Positions 12,577-22,364 of a stretch of 64,000 bases of DNA are shown here, in pieces. The position numbers and the translations under genes were made by a program. Position 1 is the stretch's first letter, and each line of letters starts with the position of its first letter. Where the stretch lies: NCBI RefSeq assembly GCF_051622035.1, contig NC_135357.1, positions 15,127,001 to 15,191,000 of the forward strand. The letters are read 5' to 3'. The notes under the pieces are model-generated. The model saw only the letters and a program-made list of their open reading frames with translations. It ran no database searches and was not told the origin of the DNA. The DNA comes from Arctopsyche grandis (taxonomy: Eukaryota > Arthropoda > Insecta > Trichoptera > Hydropsychidae).

Positions 12577-13369
12577 ACCACCAAATCAGTGGCGTGCGGT
12601 GAAAGTCTATCTCTTTTTGTCACACTGCTGGCTATCTCAGATACACATAGGTTTGAGCCTTTATTACCCTTAAGATTTTAATTTTAACCAGATTTGGAAT
12701 CATTTTCCCCAGTTCTGAGCTCCAACTTTACTGTACATTTAACATAAAAATGATGATCAAACCGATTGATTATGATTAGTACAAAATTTCCCATTAATTT
12801 CCAGAAAATGGAGACATTTTTCCGACTTAAAAGTAATATATATAAAAACATTATATATATTTTTATTTTTATTTTTAAATGCTTTTTATTATTACGAAAT
12901 TATGTTTACAAAACATCCTATATCTATTTTAATAGCTACTGATCTACTGATCATTTTCTATTTTTTCAATTTAATTTAATTTGGTTAGTAATCATAGTAT
13001 TATATTATTCTAATGTTAACCTACAGTATAATAGGAAAAAGAGCTCAAAAACCTATTTACAATCCTTAGACTTAAAACATTATATGACTAGAGCAGTGTT
13101 TGAGAGCACAAGCCCGCCGATGGCTGGTAGCGCACACAAATAGAACACACGAAAATCAGAAAAGTGATTTCAAAAATAGTCGAGAGTCAGAATCGGAACT
13201 CGTCTGACATTTTCGGAAACGATTTCTGGATAAATGGGATATAAATAAGAGGGAAAATAAAAAGTGGCAGCCCTGATTGTGGGCCGGCGCGGCGCGTGTC
13301 ATTTGACGTTATTGTCATTTGCGTGACATTCGGTATTCGACGTTCGATATTTGACAGTCGGCTGAGAGA

Positions 13370-16300
13370 ATGAGCTGTGGGGCTAGTGGAACTGTGGATG
13401 TCGGCGCTCCATTGTTGGATGCTGCTACTCCTTTCAATGTTCAACTGTGTGGCTTCTACAGCAGGTTACTACCACTACTAACACTGATATTTCTCATTTA
13501 ACTCTATTTATAGTCTTATTAGTTAGTATGCACAAGATGTATCTAAAGTCCCAACTTCATTTTGATAACGCACAAATATGTTGGCAACGTCTCCAATATC
13601 TAGAGCAGTGGTTCTTAACGTTGTTGGAGGTACTGAACCCCACCAGTTTCATATGTGCATTCACTGAACCCTTCTTAATCGGAAAAATAAAATATGATTT
13701 TTTTCAAATTCAAAACATATAGTCACGGGCCCGAATGTGAAACGCCCGTAAACGCAAATATCCGAAGGCAAAGATCTTAAGAGGGCTGCACAGCAGCGCC
13801 TTGTCCATACAAACGTACTATACTTCTCCCTACCTCAATTATGGCACTAGAGAAATTATTTTTTAATATGCTATGGATATCCACCATTGAGGTGCATCTA
13901 TCGTTTTATTTTTTATAGGAGCTAGGAGCCGCCAAACATCTATAAAATCGCCTCTTTTTTACACCCACGAAACGAGCCCAGCGTGCTTATTAAACGGTCG
14001 ATTTGATGCACAGAAAGTATCTTTCTCATACCGATGATGAAATTTTTTTAAAAATTGGTCCAGTTTTGGAGGAGAAAATAGTAGAATACGAAACCTCGAT
14101 TTTGTCAATTTAAAATACGTTTTATCTGGTCGAAGCGCAACTGTCGCATTCACTCAATATATATATATTGATATATATTGTCGCATTCGCTCAATATATA
14201 CATACACTCAATATATATATCGAAGAAAGGAACGGTAACAAAATTAAGGTTTCGGGTGTACAGCCCTCTTAAGTCGAAAGATAAAAAAAGGGTGCATGGT
14301 AAACGGTACATATTCACTTAATTAGCGCGAGCAGGATTCAACAGGAACAAGAGGAACAGGCTTTTCCTCCCGTATTAATGTGCGCGCGCAGAATACGGGA
14401 GGAAAAGCCTGTTCCTCTTGTTCCTGTTGTATCCTGCTCGTGCAAATTAAGTGAGTATGTACCGTTTACCATGCACCCTTTTTTTTATCTTTCGACTTGA
14501 GATCTTTCGATTTTCGATCTTTGCCTTCCGATATTTGCATTTTCGGGCGTTTCACATTCGGGCCCGTGACGGAGACCCATTTTACTGGTGCACAAAGTGA
14601 ACCGTGCATCAACAGCACTGTGTTCAAAGAACAAAACCATTATAACATGATTTTCACACAAAAAAAAAACATAATAATGAATATTTACTGCAAATCAGTG
14701 TGACTTCTGCTGTTGCCTTTCAGAGACCAATTCAGAAACATTGGAAAGTGCCACTCTCATGTCATTTTCGCAACAAAGTCTGTTCCTTTTCTTCATTTTT
14801 ATGTCCAGCATCCTCGAAAAGGATTGCTCGCAAAGATATGTTGTAACAAACGGTATGAAAATCTCCAGAGCTTTCTTAGCAATAACAGGGTACGTTACCA
14901 TTTGTTGACACCAAAACGTTGAGAGCGTTGTTCTGAAGAGTTGCTGTTGAACCTGACTCTGCTGAATTTCCCCTGGGGTTCGATCGAACCCGGGTTAAGA
15001 ACCACTGATCTAGAGCGATATATCTGCTCAACCAGGTTTCTGGTAAAATTGACCTGTTTAATGTAAGCTGTGCTGAACTGATTGAGTGATCGTGGAGCAA
15101 CGCCGGTATTTGATTCTATCAATTATAATGTCAAGCACCGATGTTTTATATGCCTTTGTTTGTGTTATGATTGTGTGACTGGCCACAGTGACTCGTTACT
15201 AGTACTCTGTAATGTCACTGTGGCTAATATGTTAAAAATAAAACAAATAAATAACGCAAAAGTAAGACTAATTATTTGGATTTCTTACATTGTGTATGGT
15301 AAAAATGATATTGGGCAAATATTACTGCTACATGTTCAGGTCTTCCTATATAGTTTCTATGATATTTCCAACGGATCTTTACTGTTCGAACTTGTTCACT
15401 AATGGATCAGTTCTAATGTCATAAAATCTCCTAAATCTTTTCTGCCTGGTGAAGATATGTGGATCGATAATATCGCAAAAACATTACATTTTATATGGAT
15501 ATGTTTTACATTGTTCATAACAATTGTACTAGTGTAGGGTAGTTCGTTTATTTTTTTTAATGTATTTAAGTAATTGAAATTCTGTGAATCGTATTGCCAC
15601 TATAGTATTTTTACATACTTTATTTACGTTTTTATCTCACAAAGTCAATTTTTAAATGTATCGAAAACAAATATGTGTACACTGAAACTGTATTATTGAA
15701 CAATAATTATATATTGAATACATTTATGGAGAATTTTGAAATAAGAAAATATGCCTCTTTTACTACCTATAGTTCGAATCGGGATATAAAATATGTACGC
15801 CTTCACGAAATAAAAATATTGTACATACATACATCTAATCTTTAATACTGCTGGTCAGACTTGGATATTTGTGACTCTAAGACGATCGTTTCTTATCAGA
15901 GTTTGCCAATTTATCTGATTTTATTGTTGAAATGGTTCCTCCATCAAATTGGCAAAAATCATCCTACCCGCTATGTCACAAATATCTGAATTTGATTTAT
16001 GTACAATATGTAAAAATTTATGTACAAGTCTAAATAAAAACGTAAATATCTATAATGTTAGACCGTATTTTATCAATACAATTTCATATTTACGTCAAAA
16101 TCGTGGGAAAAAACTGAAGCAAATTGGATGAACTTATTTTACTTATATGACTAAAGCAAATAATAATAATTTTTGTATTACAGGAAAACTATATATTTTT
16201 ATAGCAATTTCAAATGTGTAGATACACAATTCTTTCCTTGTATTATTTTGATTTATTTTTTTTTTCTTTTATGCAGGAGTTTTGCATACTTCACTATTAA

Positions 16301-18206
16301 AGAACGTTTGCCGATCATAATTACTAAAATCGTGGATCATCTGTCAAGAGATAGAGACTCAATCGCCAATGAGTATGGTGAGGTGAATAATAGAATCATT
16401 GTTTCTGAAGTTTGTTATTGTAAATATCTGTATGTATTTTAAATATTGATTTATTTTCGGTGGGTTTATATGCAGATCGCACGTGATGATGTTAAAAAGG
16501 CAATAGGGTTCCTTTCGAAGTTAAAAAATGAAATACAAACCAATAAAAGGTTCCAATTGTTGCTGGATAAGGATTCTGATGTAAATAAATGGAATGACCT
16601 TATCGCTGAACAACAGGATCCATACTATTTCACTGCCATTTGGCTGTTCACTGAATGTTATGTGTATAGAAGAATCCGAGAAGCTTTCGAAATCACGTTA
16701 GTACATACGATTATAATTATATTATTTTTATTAGAATTTTCTATTGACATGTAAGTTTTAACCATTTCAGCAAGTCGCTTAATAAATTTGATCCATTTCG
16801 AGTACAAAAAGATATTACTTTTGGACAAAGTTTAGAAGCCATGTGTTTAGTTGCCAATCATCTTTCTAAAAAGCTAGAAGAAATCAATAACATTAAAGAA
16901 AACTTTATAAAGTTGTTGAGGGTATGCACATATAATTTGTATTATGAAATTTGTAAGATTTTTAAATTATGTATCATTCATTTTAAATATACATATGTAT
17001 GTATGTATGTAAAACAATTCATTCATATCGATTATATTAAAATTATATGTAGATATACATATGTATCTCTGTTTACAGATGACTCTCTGGGGTAATAAAT
17101 GTGATTTATCTTTATCAGCAGGCGAAGACGTTAGTCAAGCTACAAATCCAATGGCTATGGTAGATCTTTGGCAAGATAATCTTATATCTGATGACAGTAA
17201 TTCTGTTTACGATGCATTAATAAATCTTGTACAGTGTTCTGAAGGGGGCCAAGGAGTTTTAGTAGGTTAATATTATTCGAATTTTTTGTTTGTTTTATAA
17301 GCTTCGACGTTTATATAAAAGTTCTCTATTATTAATTTTCAGATATTGTTTGTGATAATGCAGGATATGAACTTTTTGTGGATCTATGTTTTGCTGACTT
17401 TTTAATCACGAAAAAAATAGCTAGCAAAATACGATTTCGTGTGAAAGCAATACCGTGGTTTGTATCTGATGTTTTGGTCAGAGATTTTATTTGGACCATT
17501 GATAAAATATGCAGTACGCATTTCAAGAGAGAAATTACTTCCGACTTCACGCTTGATTCTTTGAATTTAAATGCTATAGGAGTAAAGTGGAAACAATATG
17601 TAGACGAAGGAATATGGAGTTGTCAGGTAATTTTTGCAAAAATTGAAAATATTAATTCTTAAGATTTGATGTGATTAAGTATATTTGATTTTCAATATAT
17701 TTTCACATTTTAGTCAGATGAGTTTTGGACACTTCCACATGAATTTTTTAAAATGAAAGATCAGGATAATGATCTCTATAAAAGCTTAGGTGAGGCTGCT
17801 ATTATTTTTTTTAAAGGTGATTTAAATTATAGAAAGCTCATGGGCGAAATGAACTGGCCTCCAACAACATCATTTGAACATGCTTTGCGAGGTACACTAT
17901 ATAAAATCTTGTTATATTATTTAAATTTTCTTGAAGTTTTACCCCGAATTTTTTTCTGTAGGCTTTTTCCCTGCTCCGTTAGTGGCGGTTAGAACTGTAA
18001 AAGCTGATCTTATATCTGGTCTTCCGCCAGGAAAAATGGAAGAATTGAACGAAAAAGATAACCAATGGATGGAAAAAGGAGATTATGGGTAATATTTTAT
18101 TTTCATTCATGTAAACAAAGTATAATATTCATTGGTTCTTTTCTTTGACATTAACATCATGTTTATTTTCAGGGTTATTCAGTATTGTTCTAAAAAGGAT
18201 TCTTGA
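13370..18206 (+). CDS. Armt1: ARMT1-like DUF89 damage-control phosphatase
   Basis: DUF89 proteins are metal-dependent phosphatases acting on damaged phosphometabolites; the human member was also reported to methylate acidic side chains of PCNA. Nine exons: 13370-13464, 16277-16382, 16476-16696, 16771-16921, 17079-17265, 17343-17626, 17714-17891, 17962-18088, 18173-18206. All phases agree and give about 460 residues (human about 441). Conserved blocks in order: [26 protein letters not shown]-like segment, [11 protein letters not shown], the metal-site block [59 protein letters not shown] and GVIQYC. Exon 1 (MSCGASG...) is inferred from an ATG frame whose GTTACT donor joins exactly to the conserved SFAY block. 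It is separated by a 2.8-kb intron packed with nested transposons. Product identity is very secure; exon 1 is less so. Confidence 0.93.
13722..14570. mobile_element. Palindromic MITE (copy 1), itself interrupted
   Basis: The ends GTCACGGGCCCGAATGTGAA and its reverse complement are perfect. Nearly the whole element is self-complementary (GGAAGGCAAAGATC, GGTGCATGGTAAACGGTACAT, CAACAGGAACAAGAGGAACA) around a GC-rich centre near 14390 (gtgcgcgcgcag). Removing the 488-bp insert and its extra TTAA leaves about 357 bp. A sister copy lies at 44545-44907. No transposase; family unassigned. Target duplication was not identified. Confidence 0.85.
13781..14268. mobile_element. TTAA-flanked piggyBac-like non-autonomous element
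   Basis: It is inserted in the TTAA of the surrounding palindrome: TTAA occurs on each side (13777-13780 and 14269-14272). Ends are GAGGGCTGCACA at the left and TGTACAGCCCTC at the right, inverted with one mismatch. TTAA duplication is characteristic of piggyBac-type transposition. No transposase is encoded; a 64-codon antisense frame inside has no known domain. This is the innermost of three nested insertions. Confidence 0.8.
15125..15258 (+). mobile_element. LINE 3'-end fragment with conserved stem-loop
   Basis: A perfect 11-bp stem (GCCACAGTGAC 15182-15192; GTCACTGTGGC 15214-15224) encloses a loop ending in ctctgtaat. It is followed by an A-rich tail with aataaa units (about 15234-15256). 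The layout and the loop end match the 3' end of the 7.3-10.5 kb LINE (loop ends cttcctgtaat). I infer a severely 5'-truncated relative. Confidence 0.6.
15864..15986 (+). repeat. Short palindrome-ended repeat, copy A
   Basis: GATATTTGTGAC at the left and GTCACAAATATC at the right form a perfect 12-bp terminal inverted repeat. A second internal inverted pair, TTTGCCAATTT and AAATTGGCAAA, is nested inside. Copy B is at 12465-12576 in opposite orientation. It lies in ARMT1 intron 1. Confidence 0.75.
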
Positions 18207-18499
18207 CATCTATCATTGTGAATTGTCAGTTTGATATATAACTTTTTTATTGTTTCATTTACATATATACTACATATGTAAATTGTGTATTATTTTTCCA
18301 AATTTGTTTGTATTTAATTTACATTATTTATTTTATTAAACATGATTTACTGTTTGCCATTATGATATTGTATAATATATTCAAACAAAAAACAGCATAA
18401 GAAAAACTTTTATGAAATTAAAAATAAACCAAATCAATTATTCGATAAATAAAATGTTTTAATAATAAATGCTTGTTTTATTTATCATATAAATATAAC

Positions 18500-19690
18500 C
18501 CTACTTCCGGTTTATTAAATTTAATGATTTTTTTTATTTTCATCACATTGATACATTTAAGAGGTCGAAAAAAATAGTGGTAGAAAAATCGAACATGAGT
18601 AAACTGCCACTTCCGGTTGACGGATGCGTACCAAATTTTATACATAACATGGTATTAAGCTTAAACTTTTAGATATGTAATTTCAGTTCAATAAACCAAA
18701 AGGTTTCTGACAAAAACTTTTTACTTAATCCTTTCAATACTAATTACCAAAAACATTCTTATTTGCAGCGTGTTTATCGTATATTTAACGGGGAGCTGAA
18801 TGAGGTTGATCTGTTCGGTATTTCCCTACATCAATTCAAGACTAAAATCAAGAGAATCTTGACCGATTGATTCATTTCTTCTTCTATTCTATTTCATGAC
18901 CTTTTTCCAATATTTTTATACTTTAGTTTAGTTATGCAATGTGCTATTTAGTCATGTTATAGCTTTCATTATTTTCCTTTTCATTTGTTTATCTTGTATT
19001 TACCTTTTTCATTTGTTTATTTTTGTAAATTTCCATTTCTTCTTATATTATATTTTATAACCATTTTCCAATATTTTAATACTATAGTTTAATTATGCAA
19101 TGTGCTATTTTGTCATGTTATAGCTTTTTATTCTTTTCTTTTTCATTTGTTTATCTTGTTCATTTTTAAGTATCTTTGTAAAAATCTGTAATTGGACTCG
19201 AATGTTATATATATTATATATTTACTCTTTGTTTTTATACATATCTACATCTTGTTGTCTGTTGATTTTTTCAATAAATAAAATAAAATAAAAACCTAAA
19301 AAACCTCGATTCTCTAGAGTAAACGTACTACTTCCGGTTCAGATAAAAATATTAGGTAATAAAATTTATAATTTCTATTACATGTAAAAAAAATTCAGTC
19401 CGATTCAGTTAACGGTTTAGAAGAAAATTGAATTCAAAAACTTAAAAAAGAGGACACCTATAAGGAGGTACCATTTCCGGTCAACTAAAAAATTTCAGTA
19501 ACCGATACTAAGTTTCAGTTCGATAGGACTAACGGTGTTCAAAAAATCCCCAAAATACACTGACACACACACACATTTTTCTAGATCATGAAAACGTGAT
19601 CAGTGATCGATTCTGAGTTCGAATCAGTCAAAATCTCGAGTTCGAATTTTCGCATGTTCACAAAACTTCATCTATTGTTACTACGTACAT
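18500..19690. repeat. Dispersed repeat copy, interrupted by a LINE 3' end
   Basis: Segments 18500-18760 and 19300-19690 match, in the same order, 59240-59760 inside the large hAT-like element. Shared pieces include a cacttc(c/t)ggtt motif, 'gtggtagaaaaatc', 'gtaaactgccac', 'atatgtaatttcagttcaata', a CA-rich run, and 'gtgatcagtgatcgattc(t/c)ga'. The gap between the halves is filled by the LINE fragment at about 18765-19295. Confidence 0.65.
18765..19295 (+). mobile_element. 3' end of a non-LTR retrotransposon with a tandem duplication in its 3' UTR
   Basis: An open frame from about 18769 to 18870 ends RVYRIFNGELNEVDLFGISL then a short basic tail and TGA; this resembles the extreme C-terminus of Jockey-type ORF2 proteins (NE.DIF..SL..FK). 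The following T-rich 3' UTR contains two tandem units of about 161 bp (starting near 18873 and 19034), each with ttatgcaatgtgctatt and gtcatgttatagctt. It ends in (AATAAA)n-like sequence near 19275-19293. It is 5'-truncated to a few hundred bases. Confidence 0.6.
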
Positions 19691-19868
19691 CGATAAAGTA
19701 AAAATCAAAATCTGTTGTGGGTAATGTTCACATTTGACTAGTAATCACCGAACCGTATTGTATGCATGGTCAGCAACTACCAACATGAAAAAATATGAAG
19801 CATTTACATTTCTATGTTGGTAGTTAAAAACACAATTGGTAGTAACTGTCAGGTTGACGTTTGCAGTG

Positions 19869-21208
19869 ATGTCTGTAAATTTGGAAATCAAATTGAAAAA
19901 AACTAACAAAATATATCATGAAGGAGTAAGTTTTAATTTGAAAATATATAACTTTTCAATTTATTCACTGCAACTTAGATCTAACTTGTCGATTTAAATG
20001 GTGTAAGGAGTGTTTGTCCGGATTCGTAATCGTGACGAGTCCATCAGATGTTCGACACGATGGTATCAGTCTTCTAATGGAAGGTGGAGTGTCACTTCAA
20101 TTGAGTAATAAAAACGTCGGAATGTTTGAGGCGTTCAGAAATAGCGTTAAGCCGATAACGCTTCTCAATTGCTCGTTGGATCTGCAAACTGGTGGGAAGA
20201 TACCTTCGGGCGTTACAGAAATACCCTTTGAATTTCCTTTGTCAAGTCGACAGAGACAACCGTCTGTTGCTGGCACACAAAAACCTAATCACACGCAATC
20301 TTGTTTGTTGGAAACTTACCATGGAGTATTCGTTAGCATCACTTACTCTCTCAAGTGCACCATGAAGAGGTCATTCCTCAATAAGGATTTGAATGCTTCT
20401 TGTCAGTTCGTCGTACAATATAGAAAAGTACTTTTTTATATTTCAATAGAAGTCTTTCTTATTATATTACTATGAATTTCTTAATGGATGAATTAATTTT
20501 GTAGTCAAAAGATAAAATAGAACCAAAGCCAGTTAGATGTATCATTTCTCCCGATACTGTTCAGAGTGGTAAAGGTGTTCCTCCAATATTCTCCGGTGAC
20601 AATGGAAATCACAAAATGCCAAATTTTAATATAATAGCTGAACTTGATTCAACAGTGTGTTCCCTTGACAAACCATTTACTGGCCAGGTAATTATAAATA
20701 AAGGTATTACAATAAATTTGATCATATTTATTGCCTGTAAAATAAACAATAAAGTTATTACTTTCAGATTACAGTTAAAGAATGTTCAATTCCTATCAAA
20801 TCAATCGATCTACAATTGGTTAGAGTAGAAACATGTGGATGCGCTGAAGGCTATGCAAAAGATGGTATTGCTTGAGATATTAATTTTATTTTTTTGATAT
20901 TATGAATACCATAGTGAAGTATCAATTGCAGCCACTGAAATTCAAAATATTCAACTCGGTGAAGGGGACGTTTGCAGAAATTTGCCAATTCCAATTCATA
21001 TGTTGCTTCCAAGACTGTTCACTTGCCCTACTACGCTGACGACAAATTTTAAAATAGGTAAAAAAATATTTGTATGAATTTGAAATTACAGGAATTTTAT
21101 GTGGATTTTCTTGATTTAATTTTAGAATTTGAAGTCAATATAGCTATTATATTTCATGATGACCATTTAGTAACCGAAAACTTTCCAATTATACTGACGA
21201 GATGCTGA
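19869..21208 (+). CDS. Vps26c: VPS26C (DSCR3), retriever complex subunit
   Basis: VPS26C is the arrestin-fold subunit of retriever, which works with the CCC complex and WASH to recycle cargo from endosomes to the plasma membrane. Six exons: 19869-19925, 20008-20427, 20505-20687, 20768-20864, 20932-21057, 21126-21208. They are phase-consistent and encode about 321 residues (human 297). Conserved blocks: LEIKLKKTNKIYHEGE at the N-terminus, FEAFRNSVKPI, PSGVTEIPFEFPL, ETYHGVFVSITYSLKC, then LQLVRVETCGCAEGYAKDAT, PRLFTCPT, and FEVNIAIIFHDDHLVTENFP close to the end. The extra length is mainly an insertion after EFPL (SSRQRQPSVAGTQKPNHTQS). The start is the only ATG giving the conserved N-terminus. 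Introns are all under 100 bp. Confidence 0.96.
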
Positions 21209-22364
21209 TAATATCAGTTGTCAAAGGTCAACTGAATATGTGATGCGATAAAATATCATTTTAAACTTCTATTATTGTACTTGTCTTTTCATATAATATT
21301 CATGTGTAATTTACATTGCAGTGTATTTTGATATATGTATGTAATTGAATTTTTTATATTGTTTGTATATATTTTTTACATAACATTTTCAATTATTAAA
21401 AACAAATTTATATTATAAGTGTATTTTTATTATATATGTAAGTATGTATATATAAGATATATGTTGAATATACATACATATGTATTTGTGTACTTTCTAA
21501 ATTACATATTATGGAACCAATATTATTTAGTAACACACAAATCACACTTCAACTTATACTCAAAATTAATTTTAAACTTTTGGAGATGCCAATTTGTGTT
21601 CTCTCGTTTTATTCAATATGAATCGACAAAAATTAGCAGTGGTAAATTTATGTAAGGCATAGGATAAGAAAAGCAGTATAAGTCATTCATCCAACAATAA
21701 ACCACAAATTCAATTCACATTGATAAATTTTTCTAGTTTAATATATTATAAAATATTGAGAATTAAAAAAAGAACTATCTAAAAAAGTGGATCAAATTAA
21801 ATGCTTTATACCTAAATTAAATATATAAATAGAAAAATTAGACATTACGATTTTTCAAAATTGTAATTTTGAAAACTAAATATTTACATTTTTTGTATTA
21901 TATGTGCCCACTATTACAATGGTCTAGATTAAAAAGAAAAAGTTAAGTAAGATAATTTTGTCAAATTTCAAGGATATTTTAATATTGCAAAATAATTCTT
22001 TAAATTCGCCCAAAATTTAATAATATATTTCCAATAAAAATTGCGTATATCAATACTTACATTTTTGAATATGTATGTAAACATGTATGCAAAAACGTAA
22101 AAGTCTCACCTCAAAACGAAATATATATGACTTAGACCATTGTCGTAATAACCAGCTCATATACATACGCATGTTAAAAGAAATATCAAAGCCAATAATG
22201 ATTCAACATGAGTCATACCTTATTACATGTACCAATAAAAATAAATATTTCTTGATTCATATTGTCTTGAACAAAAATTTATTTATCGAGTGAATTGATT
22301 ATATACGTACTTCCGCATAGACATTATAACCAATAACCTGTACTGTATATCTTAACTGTTATGA
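21209..22364. other. Convergent intergenic spacer
   Basis: This is the 3' flank of VPS26C (+) and of the zinc-finger gene (-). It is AT-rich with ATGTATGTATATA microsatellite tracts. No conserved frame was found; the open frames present are low-complexity. Confidence 0.5.

Larger units (their letters stand above)
13606..15007 (-). mobile_element. hAT element with 8-bp target duplication, in ARMT1 intron 1
   Basis: Termini are CAGTGGTTCTTAAC at the left and GTTAAGAACCACTG at the right, flanked on both sides by the identical octamer ATCTAGAG (13598-13605 and 15008-15015), the hAT hallmark. On the minus strand, 14901-14695 encodes the tail of a hAT transposase ([18 protein letters not shown], then RVALSNV), the dimerisation segment of ZBED/SCAND3-like transposases. 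The rest of the transposase is gone. Its interior is interrupted by the palindromic element 13722-14570. Non-autonomous. Confidence 0.93.
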
